Shown here piece after piece: positions 62,201-64,000 of a stretch of 64,000 nt of DNA; the first letter of the stretch is position 1; each line of letters begins with the position of its first letter. A program made the translations under genes and the position numbers. The notes beneath the pieces are model-generated. The model was not told where the DNA came from. It worked only from the letters and a program-made list of their open reading frames with translations, and made no database searches. The stretch spans positions 1,207,834 through 1,271,833 of the forward strand of contig SSNP01000105.1 in assembly GCA_006937955.1 (NCBI GenBank), read 5' to 3'. Origin of the DNA: Pachypanchax playfairii. Taxonomy: Eukaryota; Chordata; Actinopteri; Cyprinodontiformes; Aplocheilidae.

Positions 62201-64000
62201 CGGTGTGCAGCGGCGCAGAGTTTCACCTGCTAAGCAGATGCAGACCTGTTGCTCAAGCTGCTCGTTTGATGTAAGGCTGAATCAGGCAGCCTTGATTTCT
62301 GCTTTGTCTCGTTGCTTCTTTGTAGTTGCGACGTCGCTGGCAGAGGTCATTAATCTTAAGCAAAAACAGGACAGTGTTTCAATCATCTGATTAAAATGCA
62401 AAAAGGAAGTTACTTTGTCTAAATTTGGGATTCAAAGCACAGTGTCTGTTTTCATCAATTAAAAAGCAGATGCTCTGTTCTCCTTCCTCTTACAGAATAC
62501 ATTATTTTCTGTTTGTCTTGTCACTAATTCGAAGTTTGGGATCACAGTATTAATACCTCCTCAGTGTTTCATCTGAAGGGATTGGCAACTTGTCTCTTGG
62601 TCAAAGAGAGATGAGTAAACAGAAAGAAATCAGTGCTATGTTGGCTTTCACAGTGAGAGGGTGGTTTCATGTGTCTGATTATTTTTAAGGTCTTCATGGT
62701 GTAAAAAACACCCACCATGTTTTAAATGTGTTGATTAATACTGGAGTCGATGTGTGCTTTGAAGTTTTGGTGTTGTTTTTTTTCCATGCTCATTAGAAAC
62801 TACATTGATTAGAGATCTTAGAGTCCATTGTGCAGTCGGGTTTAAAGCCAGTGTGTAATTGAGACGGTTTGGTGTGAAGGAAAAACACTTTGTACTGCAC
62901 TGATAGAAGCTTATAGTCTGTTAAACTGACACAGTTTTAAAATTAGAGTCAAATAGTAACTTTAGTTCATACATTCATATAATGTCTTTCTCTTTAAAGT
63001 TATTGTGGGAAATAAATAAAAAAACAGGTAAATAAATACATTTCTTTAAATATTTTGACTTATTTTGATGATTTTAGAATAAACTAAAGTGAATGGCCAT
63101 GATATTACTGAAAAAGGCACGTAGAAGAAGAAGAAGGGTACTGTTTTGAGGGCAACAAAGAAGAAATTGGAGGACTCAGTACCACATAAAACAAGCAACA
63201 GCACATGAGTTGAAACAATTAAAATTGTTAAAACTTGAACTGGTGAACGTGGAGGCAGAATACTAGTACAACTGTGAGTTTTCTCAAAAAATATGGACAA
63301 ATTGCTTTGAAGTGATGTGAGAGTTGCTTGTTTTCTCCTTGATGGTTGATTCATCAGCATGTAATCAGCAGTCATTTCATGATGATAGAGATTTTGAAAT
63401 GGCTGCTTTCAAGCTTCTACACAAAGAAATGTTAATTTAGATCATTTTCACTTAAAGTATTTGTTTCAAAAAAGTAAAAGTCCCTTTAAACTTCTCAAAC
63501 AAAAAAAATGATAATACAAAAAGTGGCTTGTGCTGCAGAGCTAATAATATTTTCTATTCACAATCTCACAACACCTCTAAAAACTGTGCTAAAAGAAAAA
63601 AAATAGTCCATGAAGCACTGAGGTGGTGGTAACAGTCTCAAAATGTCACAGACATGCTACTTTATCTATATTAACTCAAAACTTTCTGACCTTTGACTGA
63701 TGTTGTTTTGAATCAAATATTTTCATATTGTTCTAACATGTTAAGTGTACTTCAAACGTCTGCAGCAGTGAATGTGGATTTTATTCAGTCCCAATTACAC
63801 AGGCTCTAGTTCACAGCGACTGGTCATCACTGGTGTTCTCATCACTTCTACTCCACTCAGTAATACCCTGATTCCTCCTTTAGTTTTCAAGTACTTGGGA
63901 AGGCAACAAAACAAACAATTCTAGGTCCTCTTTATACTTCAGTCAATCATTTCTGCTACTCTATGTAAACACAGACTGCTACCTTGCTGCTCAGATTCTG
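59239..64000. other. Gene-free region to the window edge
   Basis: AT-rich. Blocks at about 60530-60720, 61110-61330 and 62190-62390 are of higher complexity and may be conserved elements; each holds a 60-95 codon ORF with no splice or family support. Nothing else recognised. Confidence 0.35.

Overview
The window is nuclear DNA from a teleost fish, probably a percomorph. The evidence is short exons with GT-AG introns, two copies of fish-type Tc1/mariner elements, many short terminal-inverted-repeat elements, long (CA)n tracts and CpG-poor AT-rich spacers. No tRNA, rRNA, CRISPR or prokaryotic signature was seen.

Two conserved genes are arranged head to head. On the minus strand, positions 1-28440 hold the 5' two thirds of atp11a (P4-ATPase phospholipid flippase): coding exon 1 at 28402-28440, a 22.8 kb intron 1, then exons 2-17 from 5610 down to 118 and part of exon 18 at 1-34. 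The reading frame is continuous for 579 codons and runs past the left edge. On the plus strand, tubgcp3 (gamma-tubulin complex component 3) is complete: 23 coding exons, 31075-40258, 905 codons. The same divergent pair, ATP11A and TUBGCP3, is found at human 13q34, which supports the orthology calls.

Mobile DNA is concentrated in atp11a intron 1: a solo LTR (6072-6945, TSD GTTTA), a Tc1 element with both ends (9872-11078), a palindromic hAT-like MITE (18124-18312), a worn Tc1 relic (20690-21260), a Tc1 element split by a second transposon (22572-24884, insert 23078-23787) and a TTAA-flanked MITE (25075-25855). Two further TTAA-flanked elements lie at 47313-47809 and 58466-59234.

The 28.4-31.1 kb interval between the two genes carries both promoters and a small unexplained pair of exon-like ORFs (29360-29826). 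Right of tubgcp3, at 43523-48055, five exon-like ORFs on the plus strand have splice signals and matching phases at all four junctions and would encode about 250 residues. I recognise no family; this is the best candidate in the window for an undescribed gene. From 48 kb to the right edge I see no gene. In human the neighbour on this side is SOX1 in a gene desert, so several islands with POU, SOX, homeodomain or RFX-like sites may be distal enhancers. That is inference.

The most interesting structural point is in tubgcp3: a (TG)26-T4 tract forms the 3' splice region of exon 11 and a (CA)21 tract starts just after the 5' splice site of exon 12. In the transcript these are perfectly complementary and bracket exons 11-12.
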